From Butyrivibrio sp. VCB2006 (GTDB lineage: Bacteria; Bacillota; Clostridia; Lachnospirales; Lachnospiraceae): DNA of 64,000 nucleotides. A program made the translations under genes and the position numbers. The first letter of the stretch is position 1. Each line of letters begins with the position of its first letter. The notes under the pieces were generated by a model. That model was not told the origin of the DNA, ran no database searches, and worked only from the letters and a program-made list of their open reading frames with translations. The stretch lies in the NCBI RefSeq assembly GCF_000420945.1, contig NZ_ATVX01000008.1, positions 62,001-126,000 of the forward strand, in the 5' to 3' direction. Of this stretch, positions 27,738-36,566 are shown piece after piece.

Positions 27738-28496
27738 CTACTCTTCTTCAGCAAGTTGCATCAAAAGAGGCTTGGCATCGATACTGGTGTCATTCAAATT
27801 GCATCTCATCTTATCTGCAAGATCAAGATTGGATAGTATCTCTTCCTTTGTGACTTTCAGACTCTTTTTACTTTTGATCAGCTCTTCATACTCTCTTCCA
27901 TCCGCACGATACGAAGTGAACGATGACTGCACATCCCGAATAAACCATGCTATCCTTACGTCAAGATCCTCAAATCGTTTTTCCTGGCAGAACCTGCTAT
28001 ACATTTCTTTATAGTCTTCACGACTATCAACTTTTAACAGCTCCTGCAGAATATACTCTTCGAAGTCATTTCTAATATATTTCTTAATCTCTTCAACAGG
28101 CATCTCTACAGGCATTCCATCCCTAAAGCCTCCTATATTGTAACCATCAATGTCATACAATGGTGAGCACATTCCATAGTACGGCAGAAAAAAATTGCTG
28201 TCTAATTTCATCTCACCTATCCCATATTGGGGTTTTGCTCCATTCCTTCCATCATAAAGGCTGATGCGAAAGCCAAAAGAGGCTCCGGAAAGAATATTAT
28301 TGAACCTGTTTCCATCCATGTGTATGACAAGTTTCTCCCCATCTGATAACTTCCTGCACCAGGTATTTCCACCTGTAGTAAACCCATGCTCTTTTAACAT
28401 GGGTTTTATGAGTTCCTTGACCACTGCATCCCTTATCTCAAACGGATTACTTTTGATCAGGCTTCGTGCCTCATTGTACACATCTTCAAAAGTCAT
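27738..28496 (-). CDS. DUF4304-like protein
   Basis: 252 aa from the ATG at 28496 (GGAAG 5 bases upstream); a TTG four codons earlier is an alternative. The N-terminal 110 residues (ELIKPMLKEHGFTTGGNTWCRKL ... FGFRISLYDG) look like DUF4304, a family often seen in polymorphic-toxin immunity contexts. The C-terminal part is charged helix. No toxin neighbour is visible, so the function stays open. Confidence 0.6.
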   Translation of the reverse strand: MTFEDVYNEARSLIKSNPFEIRDAVVKELIKPMLKEHGFTTGGNTWCRKLSDGEKLVIHMDGNRFNNILSGASFGFRISLYDGRNGAKPQYGIGEMKLDSNFFLPYYGMCSPLYDIDGYNIGGFRDGMPVEMPVEEIKKYIRNDFEEYILQELLKVDSREDYKEMYSRFCQEKRFEDLDVRIAWFIRDVQSSFTSYRADGREYEELIKSKKSLKVTKEEILSNLDLADKMRCNLNDTSIDAKPLLMQLAEEE

Positions 28497-28557
28497 TTTT
28501 TCTTCCAAAACTATTTTTTCTCCTTTTAGATTTGCTTTGCCAAGATCTCTGATAATA

Positions 28558-28677
28558 TCAACGTATCTCCCGGTTTTGTTTCTTAATAACCTGAACTATG
28601 TGATCAGAGTATCCCATCAGATCTGCTCGTTCTGCTGTCGCAATAAGATATTGAATCCACTCAGAATAAGATTTCAC
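28558..28677 (-). CDS. Possible 39-aa small protein or gene remnant
   Basis: A GTG start 8 bases after GGGGGA opens a 39-codon frame (MKSYSEWIQYLIATAERADL...). The sequence looks protein-like, helical and amphipathic. It ends about 60 bases before the DUF4304-like gene on the same strand. It may be a genuine small gene or the remnant of a larger one; no homologue known to me. Confidence 0.35.
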   Translation of the reverse strand: MKSYSEWIQYLIATAERADLMGYSDHIVQVIKKQNREIR

Positions 28678-28717
28678 TTGTTCTTCCCCCAATAAAACAT
28701 AAAACTGGAAGATAATC

Positions 28718-29134
28718 CTATATCTCTATCATTTTTCTAATGCCATTTGGTATTACTTCGAAACCAAGTTTCTGATAAAAACCTTCTTTTCCCTTGGCAG
28801 AAACTCCGCCTATAGTAGTGAATTTCCCTGTAGAAGAATTCTTCACAGCATAGTCTACAAGGTGATTGACAATCATGGTCCCTATACCCATGCCCTGATA
28901 TTCAGGCAAAACCACTATTTCCTGCAGATACCAATACATCGCACCATCGCCAACAAGTCTGCCCATTCCTATTAGTTCACCGTTTTTCAAAGCAGAGACA
29001 TTTATAAGGCCATTCTGGAGCGCCTTTCTTGCGTGTTCTATAGGAATATCAGCAAATGCTGTAGCATTTCTAAGCCTCACAAAATCCTCAGGTTTAAGAA
29101 TATTATCAACGAGTTCAATCTCATTAAGCTTCAT
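28718..29134 (-). CDS. GNAT N-acetyltransferase
   Basis: 138 aa. The ATG at 29134 is 8 bases after GGAGTG; the upstream ATG at 29149 lies inside that site. Motif A for acetyl-CoA is VVLPEYQGMGIGTMIVNHL (Q/RxxGxG/A), followed by the C-terminal GFYQKLGFE. Substrate not predictable. Single gene in an accessory stretch. Confidence 0.88.
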   Translation of the reverse strand: MKLNEIELVDNILKPEDFVRLRNATAFADIPIEHARKALQNGLINVSALKNGELIGMGRLVGDGAMYWYLQEIVVLPEYQGMGIGTMIVNHLVDYAVKNSSTGKFTTIGGVSAKGKEGFYQKLGFEVIPNGIRKMIEI

Positions 29135-29181
29135 TATGTAACACTCCATTGTAAGTTTTACTGATAGTTAAATCTTAATCT

Positions 29182-29838
29182 TTATTGCACAGTAAAAATC
29201 GTATTTTTCTCAAACATGCCTATAGCAAATGCCAATTTAAAATAAAAGGGCATGTTTTTATAGGCTTCAAAACTTGTGCGCTGTAAGAATTCATCTACGG
29301 ATATATCTTCAACATAACCATAAGGATTTGCTACAGTTATCTTGTCATTGGGAATATCCATCCCAACAAGCAGGGAATAATGAAGAGTCCATACATCTCC
29401 ATACTTTGCTGCCCACTCGAATGGAACAGGCACCCCGTTTTCCAGGTTTTCATAGGCCGCATCAATCAAGTCCTTGTTTGTCATGTATTTATGGATTGTT
29501 GTGGTATACTCTGGAAAGCGCTTGTTCATTTCTTCACAGAATTTATCTCCGGTCGAAGTCACTACTTTGCCATATTCCTTACACAGGTCTTCTTCTGTCA
29601 AATTCCCACCATTCCACGCTGAAAACATTTCGATACATGCATAGCCACAGGAAACATCCTGGGTTATTACTTCCACTCCTTCAACATATACCGGAGAGCT
29701 GTATTTCTCATTTCCATATATCTCTGAATTGTCCGTTAAAATCCGTCCTGTCTGAATATGTACTTTTACCAAAAGCCCTGCCACTACTACAATAATCAAA
29801 GCTATAAATATAAGAATAACACGAATTATCTTCTTCAA
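29182..29838 (-). CDS. C39-like cysteine peptidase, membrane-anchored
   Basis: 218 aa with a TTG start 3 bases after GGGAGG. One N-terminal helix (VILIFIALIIVVVAGLLVKV) directs it to the membrane or outside. The Peptidase_C39_2 pattern is present: Gln and catalytic Cys in QDVSCGYACIEMF (Q60, C64 or C68), His in LHYSLLVGMD and Asn/Asp in NPYG. Such stand-alone C39-like proteins are not attached to an ABC exporter here, so a leader-peptide processing role is not supported; extracellular peptide cleavage is more likely. Confidence 0.75.
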   Translation of the reverse strand: MKKIIRVILIFIALIIVVVAGLLVKVHIQTGRILTDNSEIYGNEKYSSPVYVEGVEVITQDVSCGYACIEMFSAWNGGNLTEEDLCKEYGKVVTSTGDKFCEEMNKRFPEYTTTIHKYMTNKDLIDAAYENLENGVPVPFEWAAKYGDVWTLHYSLLVGMDIPNDKITVANPYGYVEDISVDEFLQRTSFEAYKNMPFYFKLAFAIGMFEKNTIFTVQ

Positions 29839-29871
29839 AGCGCCTCCCTGTTTTGTACATAATACTGAATA

Positions 29872-30102
29872 TTATTTTCTTTTCCTAATCATAACAACTC
29901 CTGCTGCAAGAAGTGCCTATCCAACAACAATCCCAATAATCAATGACCACGGATCCACTTTCCCTGCTAGGAATATAGAAGTAGGTCCATCAGCTCCACC
30001 GATAATTGAGACCGAATGAGCTCTCCTTGTTAAAAGAGTTAAAGCAACCACCGCTATTCCAATAATTGCTACAATTATTCCAACTTATGAATTATCATAC
30101 AT
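29872..30102 (-). pseudogene. Remnant of OadB-like small membrane protein
   Basis: An ATG at 30102 opens a frame that meets TAA at codon 6 (30085-30087). The same frame then reads on as one hydrophobic segment, SIIGGADGPTSIFLAGK, a second hydrophobic segment broken by TAG at 29917-29919, then RKRK and a final TAA. IIGGADGPT-x-I/F is the signature of the sodium-pump decarboxylase beta subunit; a small family with two helices around it occurs in Clostridia. Two in-frame nonsense codons and no ribosome binding site point to a pseudogene. Confidence 0.7.
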
Positions 30103-30169
30103 TGTTTCAGGCAAAAGAAAAAGCCTACGCCGTAAGGCGCATCAATAGCTGAACAATTTCCCATTACAT

Positions 30170-30215
30170 AAAAGAGCTTCTGCCAGTCTTAAACAAACTG
30201 ACAGAAGCTCTTTTT
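30170..30215 (-). terminator. Terminator after htpG
   Basis: 18-bp arms AAAAGAGCTTCTGCCAGT/ACTGACAGAAGCTCTTTT (one mismatch) with a 9-base loop. T-runs on both sides make it bidirectional. Confidence 0.88.
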
Positions 30216-30238
30216 AACTATTCATATTATTTATCTAA

Positions 30239-32332
30239 TCATTTAGCAAGAACCATCATAATCTCATTACTACGTGCAACGAACTTAGCCATAGCTTCGC
30301 CCTCAAGTGGAGCGTTCTGGATACGGGCAAGGTCGTAGAGCTGTTCGCAGATCATCTTGGTGTTGTCGTTATCCTCATTGTCCATTACATACTGAACAAG
30401 AGGATGGTTAGCATTGAGGATAAGGGTCTGGCCTTCGTTACCAAAGTCGCCCATGCTCATGCCGTTCATAGCATACATCTTCATCATCTCAGCCATACGT
30501 CTTGATTCCTCAGATACAGTGAGCATTGAAGACATCTTCTTATCCTTGAGTTTCTCAAGCTTAACAGTAAGCTTGTCGTTCTTAAGGGCCTTCTTAATCT
30601 TCTCAGCGAGCTCTTTTTCTTTTTCCTCAAGCTCAGCTGCTGCCTTCTTGCTTGTCTTGGACTTGAAGGTATCTGTAAGGTCAGCATCGATTCTCTTAAA
30701 GGAAATGCCCTCGTTCTTACTCTCAAGCTGTTGCATGAAAGGTACATCGATGTTGTGGTTCATGATGAAGGCTTCCATTTTCTGTGCCTTGAACATCTTG
30801 ATGTACTGGCTCTGCTGCTGCTCGTCTGTTACATAGTAGATGGTGCGAGGCTCTTTGTCTTTTTCCTCATCCTTCTTGTCATCTTCAGCCTTAGCAGCCT
30901 CGTCTACTACTTCTGCCTCAACCTTCTCACCGTTCTCATCAACTGCTTCAGCCTTGGCAGCCTCTTCCTCTGCAGCCTTGTTGATCTGAAGAGCCTCAGG
31001 AGTTGTGAGATACTTGCCATCAAGATTCTTGAAGAGGATGTAATCTGTCATCTTCTCGCAGAACTTGTCATCGCGAAGGCAACCATATTTGATGAATGGG
31101 CTGATGTCATCCCAATACTTGTCGTAGTTCTCTTTGTCTGTCTTGCAAAGACCTGCAAGCTTCTCTGCAACCTTCTTAGAAATGTACTCAGAAATCTTCT
31201 TAACAAATCCATCGTTCTGAAGAGCAGATCTTGAAACGTTAAGAGGAAGATCAGGACAGTCAATTACGCCCTTAAGGAGCATAAGATACTCAGGAATTAC
31301 TTCCTTGATGTTATCTGCGATGAATACCTGGTTGTTGTAGAGCTTAATTGTTCCCTCGATTGACTCAAACTCCATGTTGATCTTAGGGAAGTAAAGGATA
31401 CCCTTTAAGTTGAAAGGATAGTCCATGTTAAGGTGAATCCAGAAAAGAGGCTCCTTGTAATCGCGGAATACCTTTCTGTAGAACTCCTTGTACTCCTCAT
31501 CTGTGCAATCCTTAGGTGTCTTAGCCCAGAGAGGATGTGTATCGTTAAGAAGCTGAGGACGTCTCTTGATCTTAAGCTTCTTCTCTTCTTCCTTAGCCTC
31601 TTCGCCTTCCTTAGCTTCCTTTTTCTCAGGCTCGATGGTCTCGATTACAACGTCGTCATCGCGCTTTTCTGACTCTTTGATTGTCTCTGTACCATCTTCA
31701 TTCTCTTTTGAAAGATAAATCTCATAAGGCATGAATGAGCAGTACTTCTCAATTACTTCTCTAGCCTTGTACTCGTTGCAGAACTCAAGGCAGTCCTCTG
31801 AAAGGTGAAGTGTGATTGTTGTACCAACCTCAGCTTTGTTGCCGTCCTCCATCTCAAAGTCTGATCCACCATCGCAGGTCCAGTGTACAGACTCAGCATC
31901 TGACTTGTATGAACGTGTATCGATATCTACATAGTCAGATACCATGAAGGTTGAGTAGAAACCAAGTCCGAAATGACCAATGATCTGATCTGCATTAGCC
32001 TTGTCTTTGTACTTGTTAAGGAAATCTGTAGCACCTGAGAAAGCTACCTGGTTGATGTACTCCTCAACCTCCTCAGCTGTCATACCGATACCATTATCAG
32101 TGATCTTAATTGTCTTCTCTTTATCATTGAGCACAACATCTACACGAGGCTTGAAGCCATCCGGAAGTGTGTACTCACCCATCATATCCATCTTGCGGAT
32201 CTTGGTGATAGCATCGCAAGCATTTGAAATTACTTCTCTGTAAAAAATATCATGATCCGAATACAACCATTTCTTGATGATTGGGAACATGTTCTCGCTG
32301 TTAATTGAAAGATTACCCTTTTTTGAAGCCAT
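30239..32332 (-). CDS. htpG: Hsp90 chaperone
   Basis: 697-aa Hsp90. The ATG at 32332 lies 7 bases after AAGGGAGTG; a GTG three codons upstream sits inside that site. GHKL ATP-binding motifs: SNACDAI (near 38), DNGIGM, GHFGLGFYS. The middle domain has DCPDLPLNVSR. It is longer than typical HtpG (about 620-630 aa) because of two charged insertions: about 232-257 (EPEKKEAKEGEEAKEEEKK), where eukaryotic Hsp90 has its linker, and about 455-500 (alternating A/E/K/D). Expression is probably under HrcA through the CIRCE element upstream. Confidence 0.96.
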   Translation of the reverse strand: MASKKGNLSINSENMFPIIKKWLYSDHDIFYREVISNACDAITKIRKMDMMGEYTLPDGFKPRVDVVLNDKEKTIKITDNGIGMTAEEVEEYINQVAFSGATDFLNKYKDKANADQIIGHFGLGFYSTFMVSDYVDIDTRSYKSDAESVHWTCDGGSDFEMEDGNKAEVGTTITLHLSEDCLEFCNEYKAREVIEKYCSFMPYEIYLSKENEDGTETIKESEKRDDDVVIETIEPEKKEAKEGEEAKEEEKKLKIKRRPQLLNDTHPLWAKTPKDCTDEEYKEFYRKVFRDYKEPLFWIHLNMDYPFNLKGILYFPKINMEFESIEGTIKLYNNQVFIADNIKEVIPEYLMLLKGVIDCPDLPLNVSRSALQNDGFVKKISEYISKKVAEKLAGLCKTDKENYDKYWDDISPFIKYGCLRDDKFCEKMTDYILFKNLDGKYLTTPEALQINKAAEEEAAKAEAVDENGEKVEAEVVDEAAKAEDDKKDEEKDKEPRTIYYVTDEQQQSQYIKMFKAQKMEAFIMNHNIDVPFMQQLESKNEGISFKRIDADLTDTFKSKTSKKAAAELEEKEKELAEKIKKALKNDKLTVKLEKLKDKKMSSMLTVSEESRRMAEMMKMYAMNGMSMGDFGNEGQTLILNANHPLVQYVMDNEDNDNTKMICEQLYDLARIQNAPLEGEAMAKFVARSNEIMMVLAK

Positions 32333-32416
32333 AATTCTCACTCCCTTTTAATATTTTTCGCCAGAAATATTTGTATAAAAAACTATTCCAGGCAATATAT
32401 TTTCCGTACAAAAACT

Positions 32417-32445
32417 AGTTTAAGACCGCCCAAAACAAAAGTCAA
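32417..32445 (-). promoter_or_regulatory. Sigma-A promoter of htpG
   Basis: TTGACT (32440-32445), 17-base spacer and TAAACT (32417-32422) read towards htpG. The CIRCE operator lies directly upstream of the -35. Confidence 0.72.
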
Positions 32446-32452
32446 TAAAAAA

Positions 32453-32479
32453 TTAGCACTCAGCTTTTACGAGTGCTAA
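32453..32479. promoter_or_regulatory. CIRCE element (HrcA operator)
   Basis: TTAGCACTC-N9-GAGTGCTAA, a perfect match to the CIRCE consensus in both arms and spacer length. It starts 8 bases upstream of the htpG -35. HrcA is the known repressor of this site. The other neighbour, the PPIase gene, is transcribed towards it and ends 54 bases away, so htpG is the target. Confidence 0.95.
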
Positions 32480-32483
32480 CAAT

Positions 32484-32527
32484 CCCATAGTCAAAAAAAT
32501 CCCCAACATCCATCAGGACATTGGGGA
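32484..32527 (-). terminator. Terminator after the PPIase gene
   Basis: ATCCCCAA...TTGGGGAT stem with GTCC/GGAT continuation, followed on the minus strand by seven T residues. It isolates the CIRCE-controlled htpG promoter from the upstream gene. Confidence 0.85.
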
Positions 32528-32532
32528 TATCA

Positions 32533-33609
32533 TCATTCACCAAAATATTCGTTGTATACGTTCCAAAGAGAGTTTGTAGTAACATTCTCATCTGAAGTTA
32601 CCGTGATTGAATCCCACAGTTCTTCATTAAGCTCCTTGGTGAGAGTATCTACAAAAGCATCATACTGCTGCCCGAAAACTTCTCTTTTCCTCTCGGCAAC
32701 AATCCTGACCTTGTTATATTCAGTCTCTTCCCTGTTGAAGGTAGTGACGCACTTGATGATCACATATCCATCGGCCACTTCCACTACATCACTTATTTCA
32801 TCAGTTCCAAGATTGAACGCTGCTGTCTCATAGGCCTCTTCCATTTCTCCCTTGCCAAAAGAAATAGTGGATTCCTCTGCTTCATTGTACTCAGACATAA
32901 GTTCCTCAAAGCTGGTACCTTCCACCAGCTGATTCTTGATGCTCTTTGCCTTGAGATAAACAGTGTTTTTGGCGGTATCGGTATAGGGAACCTTTTCTCC
33001 GGATGCATCCAGATCATAGGTCTTTAGAAAAATCTGTTCCACTGTGATGGTTCTTGCTTCATCATCACTTATCTCGGGATTGATATCCCTGATAATATAG
33101 TCATAAAGCTTGTCCGCCAGGGCGTACTCAGAATAAATACGGGTAATATCCTCCAAGGTCACCCCGCACATAGCCTCAATGTCCTCCTCAGAAAGAGTAT
33201 CATAATAAGCCTGTGCTGCCTTTCTGGCTGTTTCGATTTCGGAATCCTCCAGCACGATTTCCATGTCATTTGCCAAAAGATTCATAGCCTTGATCTGAGC
33301 AACCTTAGCAAGAATTGACTCCTTGAGCTGCTGCGCAACAGTGCCATCACTGGTCTGAGTGTCCCAAATTTCCGCTCCGAAGGTGCTCTCATAGCCATTC
33401 TGGGTATTTATAAGATAAACCATTATCTCCTGAATACTACAGACGCTGTCCTCAATTCTGAATATCTCGTCATCAGAAAAGCCTGTGGTAAAAACCACCT
33501 TCTTGGTCTCATCCGAAAAACCGCACCCGTTAAGATACACAAGCGCTAAAGAACTTACAATAAGGGCTGTCATTATTCTGTTGTGTAGTAACTTTCTTAT
33601 TGTTTTCAT
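32533..33609 (-). CDS. Lipoprotein peptidyl-prolyl isomerase (PrsA/SurA-like)
   Basis: 358 aa. The signal peptide ends in the lipobox LNGC (residues 26-29). The central helical SurA_N-like part (about 60-180) is followed by a parvulin-type PpiC domain: ARTITVEQIFLKT, then FEELMSEYNEAEESTISFGKGEM and VADGYVIIKC. Attached outside the membrane, it would help fold secreted proteins. The ribosome binding site is modest (AGG about 14 bases upstream). Its terminator lies just upstream of the htpG promoter, so it is separately transcribed from that heat-shock gene. Confidence 0.85.
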   Translation of the reverse strand: MKTIRKLLHNRIMTALIVSSLALVYLNGCGFSDETKKVVFTTGFSDDEIFRIEDSVCSIQEIMVYLINTQNGYESTFGAEIWDTQTSDGTVAQQLKESILAKVAQIKAMNLLANDMEIVLEDSEIETARKAAQAYYDTLSEEDIEAMCGVTLEDITRIYSEYALADKLYDYIIRDINPEISDDEARTITVEQIFLKTYDLDASGEKVPYTDTAKNTVYLKAKSIKNQLVEGTSFEELMSEYNEAEESTISFGKGEMEEAYETAAFNLGTDEISDVVEVADGYVIIKCVTTFNREETEYNKVRIVAERKREVFGQQYDAFVDTLTKELNEELWDSITVTSDENVTTNSLWNVYNEYFGE

Positions 33610-33674
33610 GTAGTAGTAAACCTATGTGTAGCCCAACTAATAAACTTGATATCAAATCTATACAAATATAGATT

Positions 33675-35078
33675 TTAGTTTTCCAAAGATTTAATAATGC
33701 TGCGGGCAACGCTAAGTCCGTTTGCACTGGCCTGCTGAAGTCCACGTGTAACGCCTGCGCCGTCTCCAATAGCACGAAGACCCTTAATACTTGTCTCAAA
33801 GTCCTTGTTAACAATAACCTTGTTGGAGTAGAACTTAACCTCAACACCATAAAGAAGTGTCTCATCTGAGGCGATACCCGGTGTAACCTTATCAAGAGCC
33901 TGAATCATCTCATCAAGGTCAACCATGATTCTGTGTGGGAATACCAGTGAAAGATCTCCGGGAACCGCATCCTTAAGTGTTGGAATCAGGTTGTTTCTGC
34001 AAAGTCTCTCCTCTGTTGTTCTTCTGCCACGTCTGAAATCTCCGTAGGTCTGAACTAAAATTTTGCCACCGCAAAGCATGTTTGAAAGCTCTGCAATCTT
34101 TTTACCATATTCAATAGGTGTCTTGAAAGGCTTAGTAAAGTTCTTGGAAACCAAAAGAGCAAAGTTTGTATTGCTGGTCTTAAGGTCTTTTCCCTTATAA
34201 GCATGTCCGTTAACTACTGCAAGACCGTTCTCGTAGTACTCAGTTGCAACCTCTCCTGATGGGTTAGTACAGAAAGTACGAACCTTATCATCAAAGGTTG
34301 GTGTGTGATAAATAAGCTTAGCCTCGTAGAGATTCTCGTTGAGAAACTGCATAACTTCGTCTCTGACCTCAACTCGTACGCCCACATCAACAGTACCAGG
34401 CTTAGTCTCAATGCCGATTTCTTCGCATTTATCCTTGAACCAGTCTGCACCCTCACGGCCTACAGCACTGACAATTTCCTTGGCATAATATGTCTCGCCC
34501 TTATCAGTAGTAACACCCTTACATACACCGTCTTCAACGATTATATCTGTAACCATGGTGTTGAACTCGATCTCTACGCCCTTAGAGAGAACATGCTCCT
34601 GAAGCTTACTGTAAATCTTGTAACCTTCCTCTGTTCCAAGGTGTCTGATTGGGCACTCAACAAGCTTAAGATTGGCATTGATAGCTTTTCTGCGGATCTC
34701 TCTGATCTCCTGCTCCTTGTCAACGCCATATACACTCTTGTCTGCGCCAAACTTAAGATAGATTTCGTCTGACTCATGAATAAGAGTTGTAGCCACGTCA
34801 TATCCCAGGATCTCAGGAAGATTTCCACCTACATCCGGTGAAAGAGAAAGCTTGCCATCTGAGAAAGCTCCTGCTCCGGCAAAACCTGTTGTGATTGAAC
34901 AAGGCTTGCAGCCTGCACAGGTCTTGGTCACACGCTTAGGGCAATTTCTCTTTTCAATTGAGCGACCTTTTTCTATCATAAGGACCTTAAGATCAGGTCT
35001 TTTCTCCATAAGTTCGTAGGCACAAAAGATTCCTCCCGGGCCTGCTCCTATAATAATTACATCAACATTTTTAGCCAT
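33675..35078 (-). CDS. FAD-dependent dehydrogenase
   Basis: 467 aa from the ATG at 35078, 6 bases after GGAGG. The dinucleotide fold is DVIIIGAGPGGIFCAYEL (residues 4-21) followed by LMIEKGRS. A cysteine-rich segment CPKRVTKTCAGCKPC (about 46-60), then GFAGAGAFSDGKLSLS; near the C-terminus LRAIGDGAGVTRGLQQAS binds FAD. This layout matches large-family NAD(P)/FAD-dependent oxidoreductases annotated only as FAD-dependent dehydrogenases. Substrate unknown; the cysteines might bind metal. Confidence 0.85.
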   Translation of the reverse strand: MAKNVDVIIIGAGPGGIFCAYELMEKRPDLKVLMIEKGRSIEKRNCPKRVTKTCAGCKPCSITTGFAGAGAFSDGKLSLSPDVGGNLPEILGYDVATTLIHESDEIYLKFGADKSVYGVDKEQEIREIRRKAINANLKLVECPIRHLGTEEGYKIYSKLQEHVLSKGVEIEFNTMVTDIIVEDGVCKGVTTDKGETYYAKEIVSAVGREGADWFKDKCEEIGIETKPGTVDVGVRVEVRDEVMQFLNENLYEAKLIYHTPTFDDKVRTFCTNPSGEVATEYYENGLAVVNGHAYKGKDLKTSNTNFALLVSKNFTKPFKTPIEYGKKIAELSNMLCGGKILVQTYGDFRRGRRTTEERLCRNNLIPTLKDAVPGDLSLVFPHRIMVDLDEMIQALDKVTPGIASDETLLYGVEVKFYSNKVIVNKDFETSIKGLRAIGDGAGVTRGLQQASANGLSVARSIIKSLEN

Positions 35079-35176
35079 ATAAAACCTCCATAGCATAAAG
35101 AAATATCTGCGAGCAATGTATTATAACATATTCTCTTTCTTTTGACATCAATGTCATCCCCGCAGTGTCTTAGCAC

Positions 35177-36436
35177 TTACTTCCAACCATTGCCCCAAAC
35201 CTTGTTGCACAAGTCCACGCAGTAGTCCCTGGAAAAAGCACCATCCTGAGTCTTTATCCTACTTTCTTTTCCCATTTCATCTGTATACTTGGAAAGAGGA
35301 TAGACTGTAGCTCCGTGGTAGCCTCCGGTCAAATGGCATACAAGCGCCCTCACGCCATAATCAGCAATCACCACTTCGCCGTTATCATCCCTGGTTATTG
35401 TTATCTGGGCCATTCCTCCGACCATACGGTTTGCTATGTTCTTACCTGAGCTTGATGTCCAGCTGCAAAAATTCCCCAGTGAATAGTAAACCAGCATATC
35501 GCCGTTTCCATGGTTATTTGTTATTCCGGGATTTGAATCCTCCATCATCTCTATTGGTTCAATTACGTGAGGATGGGTGCCTATCACAAGGTCAGCGCCA
35601 TTTTCTCTGAAGATTTCCGCCCACTTTGCCTGACTTTTATCTGTTCCAAGATTGTACTCTGTGCCCCAATGAGGACAAACCACTGTAAAATCAGCGTTTT
35701 CCTCGGCATACTTAAGGTCTTTTACCACCTTATCTTCCACCAGAAGGTCGACAGCATATGTCATATCCTTAGGCAGTGGAATGCCGTTTGTTCCATAGGT
35801 ATAGTTCAAAAGAGCTATCTTGATACCATTCTTTTCTATTATCTTGACTGTATCTTTTTCTTCCTGGGATGCATTTATCCCAAGGACTGTTATATTCGGA
35901 TAATTGTCTTTCCAGAAGTTATAAGAGTTAATAATGCCTGTCTTTCCCTTATCCAAAGCATGGTTAGTACCATGACACACCACATCAAATCCTGAATGTA
36001 CCAGAGCATCACCAACTTCAAAAGGAGCATTGAAACATGGATATCCGGATATTCCAAGATCCTCACCTCCAAGGATTACCTCCTGATTGACAATGGCCAC
36101 ATCTGCGACCTTTATCTCATCTGTCATATTTTCAAACAGGAAATTGAAATCATAGAATCCATCACTGTCAACCGCAGCATTCTCAATTGGCATATGAAGG
36201 AGAACATCACCTACCATGGAGATTGTGACAGTTCCCGGAGTGCTCTGGCTTTTTTGTATTGCCGTAACCTTGGGCGAACTTAAGGTGTTCTGACTTGTAA
36301 TGGTTTCTGAAGTTTTTTGCCCACTCCAGGCCGCTGATATCTGAGGCTGAGCTTTACCACATCCGGCCAAAACAGCGCAGGCAATCATGCAAGAGACTAT
36401 TCTTTTTCCTGATATCATTACATAATTCTTTGCCAT
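35177..36436 (-). CDS. CapA-family lipoprotein
   Basis: 419 aa from the ATG at 36436, 6 bases after AGAGGTGAC. The signal peptide ends in the lipobox LAGC. The CapA/PgsA-type metallophosphoesterase-like domain is seen in TISMVGDVLLH, ANQ-type NQEVIL, NHALDKG, LNYTYGTNG, CPHWGTEY and GTHPHVIEP. CapA proteins take part in poly-gamma-glutamate or capsule export, but no pgsBC genes lie near. Lone gene between two terminators, so its role here is uncertain. Confidence 0.88.
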   Translation of the reverse strand: MAKNYVMISGKRIVSCMIACAVLAGCGKAQPQISAAWSGQKTSETITSQNTLSSPKVTAIQKSQSTPGTVTISMVGDVLLHMPIENAAVDSDGFYDFNFLFENMTDEIKVADVAIVNQEVILGGEDLGISGYPCFNAPFEVGDALVHSGFDVVCHGTNHALDKGKTGIINSYNFWKDNYPNITVLGINASQEEKDTVKIIEKNGIKIALLNYTYGTNGIPLPKDMTYAVDLLVEDKVVKDLKYAEENADFTVVCPHWGTEYNLGTDKSQAKWAEIFRENGADLVIGTHPHVIEPIEMMEDSNPGITNNHGNGDMLVYYSLGNFCSWTSSSGKNIANRMVGGMAQITITRDDNGEVVIADYGVRALVCHLTGGYHGATVYPLSKYTDEMGKESRIKTQDGAFSRDYCVDLCNKVWGNGWK

Positions 36437-36489
36437 AAATATGTCACCTCTCCACCTATAATTATTCCACTTTTTTGGCCCAAAATACA

Positions 36490-36534
36490 AGAAAAAAGGA
36501 TAACCCGTTTATCAATACGATACTCGGGTTATCC
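36490..36534 (-). terminator. Terminator after the leuA-araC fusion
   Basis: GGATAACCCG/CGGGTTATCC arms with a 17-base loop, followed on the minus strand by six T residues. Confidence 0.88.
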
Positions 36535-36566
36535 TCTATTAAACTATCACAATTTAGCTAATGACC

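Noticed and set aside
29182..29838. Bacteriocin-processing C39 peptidase
   Set aside because: There is no ABC transporter fusion and no double-glycine leader peptide gene nearby.
30200..32300. Plus-strand open frames opposite htpG and other long genes
   Set aside because: They are mirror frames of strongly biased coding DNA, without ribosome binding sites or family similarity.
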